Part shown: in pieces, positions 6,706-15,896 of the stretch
Layout: every line of letters begins with the position of its first letter
Numbering within the stretch: the stretch's first letter is position 1
Source of the DNA: Vicinamibacteraceae bacterium
Lineage (GTDB): Bacteria; Acidobacteriota; Vicinamibacteria; Marinacidobacterales; Marinacidobacteraceae
Direction of reading: 5' to 3'
Assembly (NCBI GenBank): GCA_012271265.1
Contig: JAAXGQ010000104.1
Span: 1-47,257 of the forward strand
DNA: 47,257 nucleotides
Notes under the pieces: model-generated
Databases searched by the model: none
What the model was told of the DNA's origin: nothing
What the model saw: the letters and a program-made list of their open reading frames with translations, nothing else
Program-made: the position numbers and the translations under genes

Positions 6706-9585
6706 ATGGAGCCCGACCACATCGTGGTGCGGGGCGCCCGGCAACACAATCTCAAGAACATCACGGTTCGGATTCCGAAGAAGCGCCTCGTCGTCCTGAG
6801 CGGGGTCTCGGGGTCGGGGAAGTCGTCGCTGGCGCTCGACACCCTCTACGCCGAAGGACAGCGACGCTACGTGGAGTCGCTCTCCAGCTACGCCCGACAG
6901 TTCCTCGGGCAGATGGACAAGCCTCTTTACGACACCATTCAGGGGCTCTCGCCGACGATCTCGGTCGACCAGAAGTCCTCGAGCCACAACCCCCGCTCCA
7001 CGGTGGGGACGATCACCGAGATCAGCGACTATCTGCGGGTGCTCTTCGCCCGGGCAGGCGAGGCCCACTGCCCCCGGTGCGAACGGCCGGTCCGCCCGCA
7101 GAGCGCGCAGGAAATCGTGGACGAACTGGCCGCCCTCCCGGCGGGCGCCCGCTTCGTGCTGCTCGCGCCGGTCCTCCAGAACCGGAAGGGCGAGTTCCGG
7201 GGGGTGCTGGAGTCCATCCTCCGCCGGGGCTTCTCGCGGGCGCGGATCGACGGGAGCATCCGGCTGGTCGAGGAGGTGGAGGCGCTCGACAAGCGGAAGA
7301 AGCACACGATCGAGATCGTGGTGGACCGGCTGATGCGGCGGGACCCGGTGGACGAGGATTGGCGGGAGCGGGCCACCGACTCGGTGGAAACGGCGCTCCG
7401 GGAGGGGGACGGGATCCTTCTGGCCAGCGTGGAAACCCGCCCGGAGGACGGAGGGACGCCGACCTGGGAGGACCGGGTCTTCTCGGAAAAGAACGGATGC
7501 CCCGCGTGCGGGATCGGGTTCCCGGACCTCATCCCGCAACTGTTTTCCTTCAACAGCCCCCAGGGCATGTGCGAGAAATGCAACGGCCTCGGCGGCCGCG
7601 CCGAAGTGGACGAGGACCTCGTCGTGCCGGACCCCTGGCTGAGCGTGAACGGCGGCGCCGTGGCCCCCTGGGGCGCGATCGCGGAGAAGGACTCCTGGGA
7701 GTCCGCGGTCGTGCGGGCCGCCGGCGAGCACTTCCGGATCGATCTGAACCGGCCCTTCCGGAAGCTGACCCCGGCGAAGCAGCGGATCCTGCTCTGGGGA
7801 GAGGGGCGCGACCGGAAGCCGAAGTGGGTTCGGGTGCCCTGGCAGCGGGGCGTCCGCCATGCCGCCTGGGAAGGCGTGATGAACCAGCTCCGCCGGCGGA
7901 TGCGGGACACCCACTCCGGGCGGGCGCGCCGCTACTACGGCCGCTTCTTCTCGACCCGCACCTGCCGCGCCTGCGGGGGCAGCCGCCTTCGGCCGGAGGC
8001 GCTCGCGGTGCGCGTGGGCGGGCGGACGATCGCCGAGCTCTCGGCGCTGGCGATCGACGAGGCCCTGGCCTTCGTCGAAAGCCTGCGCCTGGAGGGAGCG
8101 GCGTTCGTGATCGGCGCCGAGCTGCTCAAGGAGATCGGCAACCGCCTCCGCTTCCTGACCGACGTGGGGCTCGGCTACCTCTCGCTCGCGCGCCTGGCTC
8201 CGAGCCTTTCCGGCGGGGAGTCGCAGCGGATCCGCCTGGCGAGCCAGATCGGCTCCGAGCTCACCGGGGTGATCTACATCCTCGACGAACCGTCCATCGG
8301 ACTCCACCCCCGCGACGGCGGCCGGCTGCTCGCGGCGCTGCGGCGGCTGCGGGACGTGGGCAACACCGTCGTCGTGGTGGAACACGATCGGGAGACGATC
8401 GAAGCCGCCGACCACGTCGTGGACTTCGGACCCGGCGCCGGCATCTACGGGGGCGAAGTGGTGGCCGAGGGGTCCCCGGAGGCGATCCGAGGCTGCCGGG
8501 AGTCGCTGACCGGGCGCTACCTCGCCGGGGAACTGGAAATCCCGGTCCCGGAGGAACGCCGCCGGAGTGCGAAGCGCCTCTGGATCCGCGGCGCCCGCGC
8601 CAACAACCTGAAAAATGTGGATGCGGCGATTCCGCTGGGAACCTTCATCGCCGTGACCGGCGTGTCCGGGGCCGGGAAGAGCACGCTGGTCTACGAGGTG
8701 CTCTACCGGGCGGTGGCCCGGGCGCTCCACCGTTCGGAGAAGCCGGTGGGCGCCCACCGCCGCATCGAAGGGCTCGATCAGGTCAACCGCGTCGTGGATA
8801 TCGACCAGTCCCCCATCGGACGGACCCCCCGTTCGAACCCGGCGACCTACACCAAGGTGTTCGACGGCATTCGCCAGCTCTTCGCGGCGCTCCCGGCGTC
8901 GCGGGCCGCCGGCTACAAGCCGGGGCGGTTCTCCTTCAACGTCGCCGGCGGCCGCTGCGAGCACTGCTCCGGCGACGGGGTGATCCGGGTCGAGATGCAC
9001 TTTCTCGCCGATGTCTTCGTCGCCTGCGAGGTGTGCGGCGGCCGCCGGTTCAACGACCAGACGCTGACCGTTCGCTATCAGGGGCTCTCCATCGCCGAGG
9101 TCCTCGACCTCAGCGTGCGGGAAGCGGTGGAGGTGTTCCGCGCCCAGCCGGGGATCGCGCGGATCCTCCACACGCTGCTCGACGTCGGGCTCGGATACAT
9201 CCGTCTCGGGCAACCCTCACCGACCCTTTCCGGGGGCGAGGCGCAGCGGGTGAAGCTGTCGCGGGAGCTGGCGAAGCGCGCCACCGGCGACACGCTCTAC
9301 ATTCTCGACGAGCCGACCACCGGACTTCATTTCGACGACATTTCCCGGCTGCTGCAGGTCCTCCACCGGCTGGTCCGCGCGGGCAACACCGTGGTCGTGA
9401 TCGAACACAACCTCGACGTCATCAAGACCGCCGACCACGTGCTCGATCTCGGTCCCGAAGGGGGGGGCGCGGGAGGCCGGGTCGTGGCCGCCGGAACCCC
9501 CGAAGAAGTCGCCGAGGTCCCTGAGTCCCAGACCGGGCGCTACCTCCGGGACATCGTCCTGCCGGCGGCGCGCCGGGTCTCCTGA
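6706..9585 (+). CDS. uvrA: excinuclease ABC subunit A
   Basis: DNA damage-sensing ATPase of nucleotide excision repair. The 959-aa protein has two ABC cassettes. The first has Walker [10 protein letters not shown] (33-41) and signature [12 protein letters not shown]; the second has Walker [10 protein letters not shown] (about 652) and [12 protein letters not shown]. Zinc sites are visible: [12 protein letters not shown]...[10 protein letters not shown] in the insertion, [14 protein letters not shown], and CEHCSGDG...CEVCGGRRF in the second half. The N-terminus [16 protein letters not shown] is canonical, so ATG 6706 is the start. Its stop overlaps the rhomboid start by one base (TGATG), so the two are probably co-transcribed. 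Length matches E. coli UvrA within about 20 residues. Confidence 0.98.
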   Translation: MEPDHIVVRGARQHNLKNITVRIPKKRLVVLSGVSGSGKSSLALDTLYAEGQRRYVESLSSYARQFLGQMDKPLYDTIQGLSPTISVDQKSSSHNPRSTVGTITEISDYLRVLFARAGEAHCPRCERPVRPQSAQEIVDELAALPAGARFVLLAPVLQNRKGEFRGVLESILRRGFSRARIDGSIRLVEEVEALDKRKKHTIEIVVDRLMRRDPVDEDWRERATDSVETALREGDGILLASVETRPEDGGTPTWEDRVFSEKNGCPACGIGFPDLIPQLFSFNSPQGMCEKCNGLGGRAEVDEDLVVPDPWLSVNGGAVAPWGAIAEKDSWESAVVRAAGEHFRIDLNRPFRKLTPAKQRILLWGEGRDRKPKWVRVPWQRGVRHAAWEGVMNQLRRRMRDTHSGRARRYYGRFFSTRTCRACGGSRLRPEALAVRVGGRTIAELSALAIDEALAFVESLRLEGAAFVIGAELLKEIGNRLRFLTDVGLGYLSLARLAPSLSGGESQRIRLASQIGSELTGVIYILDEPSIGLHPRDGGRLLAALRRLRDVGNTVVVVEHDRETIEAADHVVDFGPGAGIYGGEVVAEGSPEAIRGCRESLTGRYLAGELEIPVPEERRRSAKRLWIRGARANNLKNVDAAIPLGTFIAVTGVSGAGKSTLVYEVLYRAVARALHRSEKPVGAHRRIEGLDQVNRVVDIDQSPIGRTPRSNPATYTKVFDGIRQLFAALPASRAAGYKPGRFSFNVAGGRCEHCSGDGVIRVEMHFLADVFVACEVCGGRRFNDQTLTVRYQGLSIAEVLDLSVREAVEVFRAQPGIARILHTLLDVGLGYIRLGQPSPTLSGGEAQRVKLSRELAKRATGDTLYILDEPTTGLHFDDISRLLQVLHRLVRAGNTVVVIEHNLDVIKTADHVLDLGPEGGGAGGRVVAAGTPEEVAEVPESQTGRYLRDIVLPAARRVS

Positions 9586-10307
9586 TGATTTTCCAGCGAG
9601 GGGCCGCGCCCGCATTCGGGGGCGCCCTGACCCCCGCCACGAAGCGCCTCATCTACATCACCGGCGGGGTCTACCTGCTCCAGGCGCTGGCGCCCACGGT
9701 GACGTCCATCTTCGGGCTGATTCCCCCGGCCGTCTTCCGCTTCGAGGTATGGCGCCTCTTCACCTACATGTTCCTCCACGGGGGCCTCTGGCACCTGCTG
9801 CTGAACATGCTGGTGCTCTACCTGTTCGGGTCCCAGCTCGAGGCGCTCTGGGGCGCCCGGCGGTTCACCCGCTACTACCTGCTCTCGGGCGTGGGAGCGG
9901 GGCTCTTCACCCTGATTCCGCTGGAAGCGTTCTTCCACGCGAACCACATCGGCGCCTCCGGAGCCATCTACGGTCTGCTGCTGGCCTTCGGCATGCTGTT
10001 CCCCGAAGCCCGGGTCTACGTCTTCCTGGTGCTGCCGATGAAGGCCCGCCATCTGGTGGTGGTGCTGGGCTTCATCGCCCTCGCGAGTTCCATTTCGGCA
10101 ACGGGCGACGGCATCTCCCACATCGCCCACCTGGGGGGGCTGGCCGCGGGGTACGTGCTGCTGCGCCGGGAGCGGCTGCTTCCGCCCGGAGGCTTCCGCT
10201 TCGGATTCCGCCGGCTTTGGGCGGACCTCCGCCGGCGGCAGCAGCGCCGGCGGTTCGAGCGCTTCTACGAAGAAGAGCGGCGGCGCCGGCGCGAAACGCT
10301 GCACTGA
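9585..10307 (+). CDS. rhomboid family intramembrane serine protease
   Basis: Polytopic inner-membrane protease that cleaves within transmembrane segments. Visible features are HLLLNMLVLYLFG (conserved Asn/His helix), HIGASGAIYGLLLAF with the nucleophile Ser about residue 125 in GASG, and HIAHLGGLAAGY with the catalytic His about 179-182. About six hydrophobic segments fit the core fold. The basic C-terminal tail (RRRQQRRRFERFYEEERRRRR) is cytosolic-type. Start ATG 9585 overlaps the uvrA stop. Substrate unknown. Confidence 0.92.
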   Translation: MIFQRGAAPAFGGALTPATKRLIYITGGVYLLQALAPTVTSIFGLIPPAVFRFEVWRLFTYMFLHGGLWHLLLNMLVLYLFGSQLEALWGARRFTRYYLLSGVGAGLFTLIPLEAFFHANHIGASGAIYGLLLAFGMLFPEARVYVFLVLPMKARHLVVVLGFIALASSISATGDGISHIAHLGGLAAGYVLLRRERLLPPGGFRFGFRRLWADLRRRQQRRRFERFYEEERRRRRETLH

Positions 10308-10328
10308 CCGGGGATCAGGACCCCGGTC
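10306..10328. terminator. 8-bp hairpin between convergent genes
   Basis: GACCGGGG pairs perfectly with CCCCGGTC around a 7-nt loop, beginning inside the rhomboid stop codon and ending 10 nt before the doxX-like stop. The position between converging genes fits a bidirectional terminator. No T-tract is present. Confidence 0.45.
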
Positions 10329-10337
10329 GAAGCGGAA

Positions 10338-10739
10338 TCAGGAACGTGCGTCCACGCTGCACTTTCCGGCGCCGGTCATCGCGATGAAGAGGAACAGGAA
10401 GCAGTAGACCACCGCGAGTTCGCCCCGGTTCTCGATCGGCCACCAGCCCAGCATGGCGCCGGCCTCGTCGGTCCGGAACTGGTGCGCCATGAAGTAGGCC
10501 ACCGCCATCTGGCCGCTGCTGATAAGGGCGGCGAGGCCGGTCATGAAGCCGACCATGATCAGGAGGCCGCCGACGGTTTCGACGATGCCGGCGAGTCCCA
10601 TCAGGGAGAAGAGCTCGCGCTGCGTGCCGCCCATCACGCCGAACAGCTTCTGGAAGCCGTGGCAGGCGAACAGGAAACCGGCGACGATCCGGAGCGCCGC
10701 GTACGCGGTGTCCTTGTGCTGGGAAAGCAGGGTCTGCAT
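10338..10739 (-). CDS. DoxX family membrane protein
   Basis: A 133-aa four-helix membrane protein. It has the DoxX-type opening ALRIVAGFLFACHGFQKLFG, then GIVETVGGLLIMVGFMTGLAALI, an AYFMAHQF segment and a last helix ELAVVYCFLFLFIAMTGAG. DoxX proteins are linked to quinol/thiosulfate oxidation or redox stress in some bacteria; the role here is unknown. I start at the ATG at 10739 rather than 10811, because AAGGAG lies 9 nt upstream and the protein then begins right before the first helix. Confidence 0.88.
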   Translation of the reverse strand: MQTLLSQHKDTAYAALRIVAGFLFACHGFQKLFGVMGGTQRELFSLMGLAGIVETVGGLLIMVGFMTGLAALISSGQMAVAYFMAHQFRTDEAGAMLGWWPIENRGELAVVYCFLFLFIAMTGAGKCSVDARS

Positions 10740-10779
10740 TTCGTGGTTTCTCCTTTCCCGTCGGCGACGGGAGTCGAAG

Positions 10780-13035
10780 TCAGAAGTCCACCAGGATGGT
10801 GTACTTGGCAATCAGGGCCCGGTCGTTCGGTCCGCCCATCACGTGCCGCCGGTCGTTCAGCACGATGAAGAAGTCCGACAGCGGCCGGTGGATGAGATTG
10901 AACCGGATGTTCGTGTCCCACTCCTCGGTGATGCTGTTGAACTGGATGAGCGCCGCAAGGAACATCCGGGTGGTGAAGGTGTGGGTGAACCGCAGGGTCA
11001 GCAAGTCCGACACGAAGGCTCCGCCGGGGAGCACGATGTCGTTGCGCGTCCACGCAGCGAAGGCGGTGAACCTCGGCGCGACCCGAACCACCGCGCCCAG
11101 ATTCACCCCCTTCCGGTCGCCGCCGTAAAACGGCCCCTGGTCGTAGCGCGCGTTGATGGACAGCGGGCGGCTCGGGTCCGAGAACAGCATCGCGAACCAC
11201 GCCTCGTGCTCGTAGTCCCCCGCCAGAATCCGTGTCGTGGGGTGGATGTCGAAGGGCGCCGAGGTGTTCTCGAGGCTGTGGTCGTAGCCGAGCTCGAGCA
11301 TCGCTCCGTTCTGGTGGCGGAACAGCAGGTGGACGTTCGTGTAACGGCTCACCGGATTCCCCGCGGCGTCCACGTAGTCGTTGAACTCGACGTGGGGATT
11401 GAACTCGCGCAGGAAGTGGCTGAAGCGCTCCGGACGGTGGTGGTAGCCGACGTAACCGCGCATCCGGCGGACGCCGAGCCGGGGGGCGAACCCCATCTCG
11501 GGGTTGAAGTCCTCGCCGAGACGGGACCACGCCGCGCGCAACTGCCAGAGCCGGCCGTCGTAGTTCGCGGCGAAGCGGCCCGCGTTCTGATCGCCGGTGC
11601 GGCCCGGGCTCGAAGTCCGCGCCCAGTACGAGTTCAGCTCGAGCTCGGGAGTGAGTCGAAGGTTCGCGTCGGCGCCCACCGAGCGGTTGAAGTGGTCGCT
11701 CCCTGACCCGGATTCCCGGTTCAGGAAAATCGCGCCCACGTCCGAGTTCGCTCCGACGTTCCGGCGGACCCGCACCGCGGAAAAGTTCTCCCCCGGTCCG
11801 GTCTCGTGTGCCCCGGTCTGGAGGTTCATCACGCCGAGCTCGTAGGCGCCGGCGCGTCCGGTGAGCCGGCCGCCGCCGAGGACCGGGATCGGGAGGCCGT
11901 CCTCCGAGAGCCCGATCCGGCGGCTGAAGAAGAGGTAGAGATCGTCGCCGCGGCTCTGGGTCGCGCGCAGGATGGCAGGGTTGAACGCCTGCCCGAAGTC
12001 GGCGCGGAACTGGTTCTCGACCGGGTCGGGCGCAACCCCGAACCGGAAGATCCCCGAGTTCTCGATGAAGAAGTCCCGCTTTTCGGGGAAGAAGAGACTG
12101 AACCGGGTCAGGTTCGTCTGCTGGACGTCGGCCTCGACCTGCGAGAAGTCCGTGTTCGCAGTGAGATCGAGGTTCAGCCCGGTGCCGACGAGGACCTTGG
12201 CGTCGAGGCCCCCGGTCACGTAGTCGAGGGCGCCGGCGGCGTCTCCCTCGCCGGGCTTCGACGTGGCCGAGGCGTAGGGAGTCACCTTGTAGCGGCCGCC
12301 GGGGCGCAGTCCACGGAGCCCCTCGAGGGTCCCGGAGTAGGAAATCCGGGCAAAGTTGAAGAACCGGGGGATCGGCGCCCAGAACGAGTCCTCGTTCAGC
12401 CGGCGGATCCGGCGGAGAAAGTTGATCCCCCACACCTGCTCCGGGCTTTCGCGGAAGCGCAGCGTCCGGAACGGGATCTCCATCTCGATCTCCCAACCCT
12501 CGGCGGTCGTGCGGGTCTCGACGAACCACACGCCGTCCCAGTCACGGTTGAACTCGCGGCTGTCGTTGAAGACCTGCCCGTCGAACTTCGCCCCCGCCTG
12601 GTTCGTCTCGAACATGTAGCCGTTCCGGCGGTCGTGGAAGGTGTCCACCACAACGCCGAAGATGTCTCCCGCCCGGGTCGAGAAGTCGCGAGACATGTCA
12701 TTCACGATGAACGCCCCGGGGTCGTCGTCGAAGGCCTTCGCCCCGATATAGAGCGACTCGTCGTCGTAGAGGACGCGGACCTCGGTCACGAAGGTCGCCG
12801 GCATCCCCTCGAACGGGTTCCCCTGGGTGAACGAGGTGGCGACCGGAGCTCCGGCCCATTCGGCATCGTCCACGACCCCGTCCACGACGATCGGTCCCGA
12901 GGCCCGCACCGCGGGGAGACGTCGGTCGAAGCGGGCTGTCTCGAAGTCCACCGGCCGGGGCGGCGGCGGCTGTTCCTGCGCCGCGCCCGGCGCCGCCAGA
13001 ACCGCGACGATCCATGCGGTCGCGATTCGCTTCAC
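10780..13035 (-). CDS. DUF5916 protein: sugar-binding-like domain plus outer-membrane barrel
   Basis: A 751-aa exported protein. After a signal peptide (KRIATAWIVAVLAAPGAAQ) comes a CBM9-like beta-sandwich (IVVDGVVDDAEWAGAPV ... FVTEVRVLYDDESLYIGAKAFDDDP). Next are the DUF5916 blocks: GDIFGVVVDTFHDRRNGYMFETN, DGVWFVETRTTAEGWEIEMEIPF, and FSQVEADVQQTNLTRFSLFFPEKRDFFIEN. The second half alternates aromatic beta strands as in a membrane barrel and ends in a hydrophobic-aromatic strand (TILVDF). The function of the family is unproven; surface binding or transport is inferred. I prefer GTG 13035, since the upstream extension to 13128 is an Arg-rich run that would spoil the signal peptide. Confidence 0.85.
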   Translation of the reverse strand: MKRIATAWIVAVLAAPGAAQEQPPPPRPVDFETARFDRRLPAVRASGPIVVDGVVDDAEWAGAPVATSFTQGNPFEGMPATFVTEVRVLYDDESLYIGAKAFDDDPGAFIVNDMSRDFSTRAGDIFGVVVDTFHDRRNGYMFETNQAGAKFDGQVFNDSREFNRDWDGVWFVETRTTAEGWEIEMEIPFRTLRFRESPEQVWGINFLRRIRRLNEDSFWAPIPRFFNFARISYSGTLEGLRGLRPGGRYKVTPYASATSKPGEGDAAGALDYVTGGLDAKVLVGTGLNLDLTANTDFSQVEADVQQTNLTRFSLFFPEKRDFFIENSGIFRFGVAPDPVENQFRADFGQAFNPAILRATQSRGDDLYLFFSRRIGLSEDGLPIPVLGGGRLTGRAGAYELGVMNLQTGAHETGPGENFSAVRVRRNVGANSDVGAIFLNRESGSGSDHFNRSVGADANLRLTPELELNSYWARTSSPGRTGDQNAGRFAANYDGRLWQLRAAWSRLGEDFNPEMGFAPRLGVRRMRGYVGYHHRPERFSHFLREFNPHVEFNDYVDAAGNPVSRYTNVHLLFRHQNGAMLELGYDHSLENTSAPFDIHPTTRILAGDYEHEAWFAMLFSDPSRPLSINARYDQGPFYGGDRKGVNLGAVVRVAPRFTAFAAWTRNDIVLPGGAFVSDLLTLRFTHTFTTRMFLAALIQFNSITEEWDTNIRFNLIHRPLSDFFIVLNDRRHVMGGPNDRALIAKYTILVDF

Positions 13036-13415
13036 AACGGGAGGCGTCGCGCGCCGGCGACGGCGGTGCCGCCGGCTCAACACGCGCGGGGAAGAGCCGC
13101 AGGCATTCCGAAACGGAAAAGGTACCACCGCCTCCCTTCCCCGCGCCTTCAGGCGCTGAGCTCCGGCCTGCCGAGAGGCAGCGCCGGCCCAGCCAGCCCT
13201 ACTGGCCCCGCGGAGCCCTTCTTCGCACCCTCGGCAGGTGGGTCAGGAGAGGAGTTGCTCCGCCGGACCAACTTCATGGACCGGGGCTTCGGCGACGTGG
13301 ACGAGCGGCATGCAGAACCTGTTGGGATGACCTGTTGGCCGGCATGGACCTCGGGATCGAACCGGCCTCGGAGGACGGGAGCCGGGAGGCGGTGCTCCCG
13401 GGGACGCCTCGCCCC
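13036..13415. other. 380-nt gap with two hairpins, no supported gene
   Basis: Between the thioredoxin-like gene and the DUF5916 gene on the minus strand. GCGCC-TTCA-GGCGC lies at 13143-13156. At 13163-13187 a 10-bp stem with a single bulge is capped by GAGA. Either could be the 3' end of the upstream transcript or leader structure for DUF5916. Only very short ORFs occur. Confidence 0.5.
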
Positions 13416-14444
13416 TCAGTTCCCGATGAGATCCGTCAGGAACCTCACAGCATCGGGCGTGTTCCAGTCCACCGCGCCCACGTGGCGGAACACGATCCGG
13501 CCCTCCCGGTCCACGATGAAGGTCGTCGGGATGCTCGGGGCGGCGTAGGGCGCCGGGGCGTCGCTCAGCGCCACGTAGAGCGGCAGTTCCCACGCCTGCT
13601 CGCGGGCGAACTCCACCACCGTCGGCAACGGCTCGTCCGAGATGGGCAGCCAGGCCACGTCCTCATCGGGGACCCACCGGGTGAGTTCCTCGATTCCCGG
13701 CATCTCGAGGACGCACGGCGCGCACCAGGTCGCCCAGCGATTCACGAAGAGCACCTTGCCGCGCAGATCGGACGCCGGGACCTCGCGGCCGTCCAGCCCC
13801 ACGAGCTCCCAGTCGAAGTCCCCCACCGACTCGAGGGAGGGAACCGGCGCCGGACGAAGCCCGCTGGCCTCCGAAGGCTGCGGCGGGGGTGTCCGGGACC
13901 AGGCGAAGTGGAACTGCAGGAACGCGGCGAGGGGCACGAGAAGGATCATCCCGAAAGCGGCGCCCAGGACGAACGTCCGGATCTTTTCGGGAATGACGCG
14001 GATCCGAAGGGGCGGATCCACTTCGCCACCGGCCTCCGCCGGTTCGGGACCGGTCGGACTCTCGCCGCGCAGCTCGCGCATCCGGACCGCGCCCAGCCAG
14101 CCTCGTTTCTTCAGCGCCTCCGCGACGGTGGCCTCCCAGACGGACGAGAGAGTCGCCGCGAGCGGGAGCGCGAGCAGGGAGACGACCGGACCGGAGACCT
14201 GGAAGAGAACCGCGCCGCCCAGCGCGCCCACACCGGCCTCGGCAAGCGGCTGCCCGCGGACCCGCAACACGCACATCAGCCCGCCCAGCAGCATCGCCGC
14301 GGGGAGGACCCAGAGCCCCGGTTCGATCCAGAGCAAACCGGACAGCCCGGCAATGAGGGCCACCTTCCCCATCCTGCTCTTCGGGAACATCGGTCCCGCC
14401 AGGCTGCCGCCGCGGCCGCCGATGCGCCCGCCCCCGGAATCCAT
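13416..14444 (-). CDS. membrane-anchored TlpA/ResA-like thioredoxin-fold protein
   Basis: A 342-aa protein with an N-terminal membrane module (LIAGLSGLLWIEPGLWVLPAAMLLGGLMCVL and SGPVVSLLALPLAATL), a cytosolic-type charged segment, another helix (FVLGAAFGMILLVPLAAFLQF), and a periplasmic thioredoxin domain. The redox site is WATWCAPCVLEMP, with the cis-proline loop SIPTTFIVDREGRIV. Such proteins reduce or isomerise disulfides outside the membrane. The start ATG 14444 is chosen because a TAGTAT box sits 10 nt before it; ATG 14390 is the alternative. It lies downstream of the aminotransferase on the same strand. Confidence 0.85.
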   Translation of the reverse strand: MDSGGGRIGGRGGSLAGPMFPKSRMGKVALIAGLSGLLWIEPGLWVLPAAMLLGGLMCVLRVRGQPLAEAGVGALGGAVLFQVSGPVVSLLALPLAATLSSVWEATVAEALKKRGWLGAVRMRELRGESPTGPEPAEAGGEVDPPLRIRVIPEKIRTFVLGAAFGMILLVPLAAFLQFHFAWSRTPPPQPSEASGLRPAPVPSLESVGDFDWELVGLDGREVPASDLRGKVLFVNRWATWCAPCVLEMPGIEELTRWVPDEDVAWLPISDEPLPTVVEFAREQAWELPLYVALSDAPAPYAAPSIPTTFIVDREGRIVFRHVGAVDWNTPDAVRFLTDLIGN

Positions 14445-14454
14445 CCTGCGTTCG

Positions 14455-14460
14455 ATACTA
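14455..14460 (-). promoter_or_regulatory. -10 box TAGTAT, 10 nt before the TlpA-like gene
   Basis: On the minus strand, TAGTAT stands 10 nt upstream of ATG 14444 and supports that start. Leaderless or near-leaderless transcription is implied. Confidence 0.45.
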
Positions 14461-14578
14461 ATCGCTGCCGATCCGCCGCACCGCGTCACGCCTCTCCGTC
14501 GCGAACGGCGGGACCCCGGGCACTTCGCGGCCCGCCTCTCGCGGCCTCCCCGCCCGTGGAATCTCCTGCCGGCCCCTC

Positions 14579-15493
14579 CTACCGGGCGGCGCCCGACCGA
14601 AGCAGCCGGGCGACGGCGCGTCGGTAGGCGCGAAGACCGCGGAGCGTGATCGGCCCGGGCCGGCCGCTTCCGACCGGCCGCCTTCGGAGCGGGGCGCCGC
14701 CCGCCGAGGCTGCCTTCGACGTCCAGGTGACCGGCAGGACCTCCCGCGACGAGCTGGTGATGAACGCCTCGTCGGCCGACTCCAGGTCCGCCGGAACGAG
14801 CGGCGCCTCCTCGCAGCGAACCCCCAGCTCGCCGTACACCTGGAAGACCAGCCGGCGCGTGATGCCCGGCAACAGCCCGCTCTCCAGCGGCGGGGTCAGC
14901 ACCCGCTCCCCGCGCACCGCGAACAGGTTCGAGGTCGCGCCCTCCGACAGCTCGCCCGACTCGTTGGTGAGGAGCCCCTCGTGAGCGCCCACGGCCTGCG
15001 CCTCCCGCGTGGCGAGCCGCGCGATGAGCAGGTTGTTCGTCTTCACCTCGGGGGGAAGCCCGCCGGGAGCCGCCCGGCGCCAGCCGGTGAACCGCACCCC
15101 CACGCCTTCCCGCTCGGGATCCACCGGCAGCGGAGGAAGCGGACGCACGATGACCAGCAGCGACGGCGGCCCACCCTCCGGTCCGGCAGTCAGGATGACG
15201 CGGAGCGAGTGCTCCGAGCCGAGGCCCACCGTGCGCCGCGCCGCCTCGAGCCGCGCGGTGATTTCGGCGTCGGAAACAGGCACCGGGATCCCGAGGAAGG
15301 CGGCGGAGCGCCGCAGCCGCTCCAGATGCTGGTCGAACAGCAGCGGCTCCCCGCCGTAGGTCCGCAGGTTCTCGTACACCGCCTCCCCGAACAGGAACCC
15401 CCGGTCCAGCGGCGAGATCAGCCCCGACTCCGCCGGCAGCACCCGCCCGTCGCAGTTCACGACCGCGCCCCCGCCGCCGCGTTCTCTTCGCAT
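14579..15493 (-). CDS. class IV PLP-dependent aminotransferase (IlvE/PabC/Dat fold)
   Basis: A 304-aa cytosolic enzyme of the branched-chain aminotransferase / aminodeoxychorismate lyase / D-amino-acid transaminase fold. Features are ISPLDRGFLFGEAVYENLRTY, the PLP-lysine region EVKTNNLLIARLATREAQ, the phosphate-binding block TNESGELSEGATSNLF, and SGLLPGITRRLV. I cannot tell which of the three activities it has. The start is ATG 15493, not the track's 16009. A strong GGGGGAG lies 6 nt before it, and the fold begins immediately after. Confidence 0.88.
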   Translation of the reverse strand: MRRERGGGGAVVNCDGRVLPAESGLISPLDRGFLFGEAVYENLRTYGGEPLLFDQHLERLRRSAAFLGIPVPVSDAEITARLEAARRTVGLGSEHSLRVILTAGPEGGPPSLLVIVRPLPPLPVDPEREGVGVRFTGWRRAAPGGLPPEVKTNNLLIARLATREAQAVGAHEGLLTNESGELSEGATSNLFAVRGERVLTPPLESGLLPGITRRLVFQVYGELGVRCEEAPLVPADLESADEAFITSSSREVLPVTWTSKAASAGGAPLRRRPVGSGRPGPITLRGLRAYRRAVARLLRSGAAR

Positions 15494-15896
15494 CACGTGC
15501 TCCCCCCGGCCATGGTTCCGGGAAGTCTCCCTCCCCGCCACTGCGCGGGCTGCTCGCCGGGCTCGATGCCAAGCCTCCCCGAAGTCCGCCGAAGAGGCGC
15601 GATTGAGGACGCCGCCGATGGAGGTTCGGGCACGCTCCCGGTGGAGTTCAGCCCGTCTGCCGGCCGAGGCGAGCGAATCCGGCGCGCCAGCGGTGACCGT
15701 ACCCCGCGATGTATCTTGACGCTGACGCCCTCCTTCATGGTGCGGCTCGCGGACCAGCCAATTGCGGCGTGACGGTTCCTTCCTGATGCGCCGTACCGTT
15801 CCTCGACCTGTGACCCGCCAAAGCGACGCGAACATGGACTCGACCGGCGAGGACCTCGCGGACTTCGCCACCCGGACCTGACAGCGCCCGGCCAGC
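15494..15896. other. 403-nt divergent gap, nothing recognised
   Basis: Between the minus-strand aminotransferase and the plus-strand acyltransferase. It holds the aminotransferase ribosome-binding site at 15500-15506. It contains no hairpin repeat family member and no convincing -10 box. The small minus ORF at 15493-15738 has no recognisable homology and overlaps the control region. Confidence 0.4.

Noticed and set aside
8831-8850. GTTCGAACCC resembling a tRNA T-arm
   Set aside because: It lies inside a conserved part of uvrA with no acceptor or anticodon stem around it.
6688-9213. 841-aa minus ORF opposite uvrA
   Set aside because: Shadow of uvrA; no recognisable domain.
13243-13311. 22-codon minus ORF beginning MPLVHVAEAP
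   Set aside because: Looks faintly protein-like, but there is no ribosome-binding site, no family and it is too short to judge.
15493-15738. Minus ORF beginning MKEGVSVKI
   Set aside because: Overlaps the aminotransferase ribosome-binding site; no homology and unlikely composition after the first ten residues.
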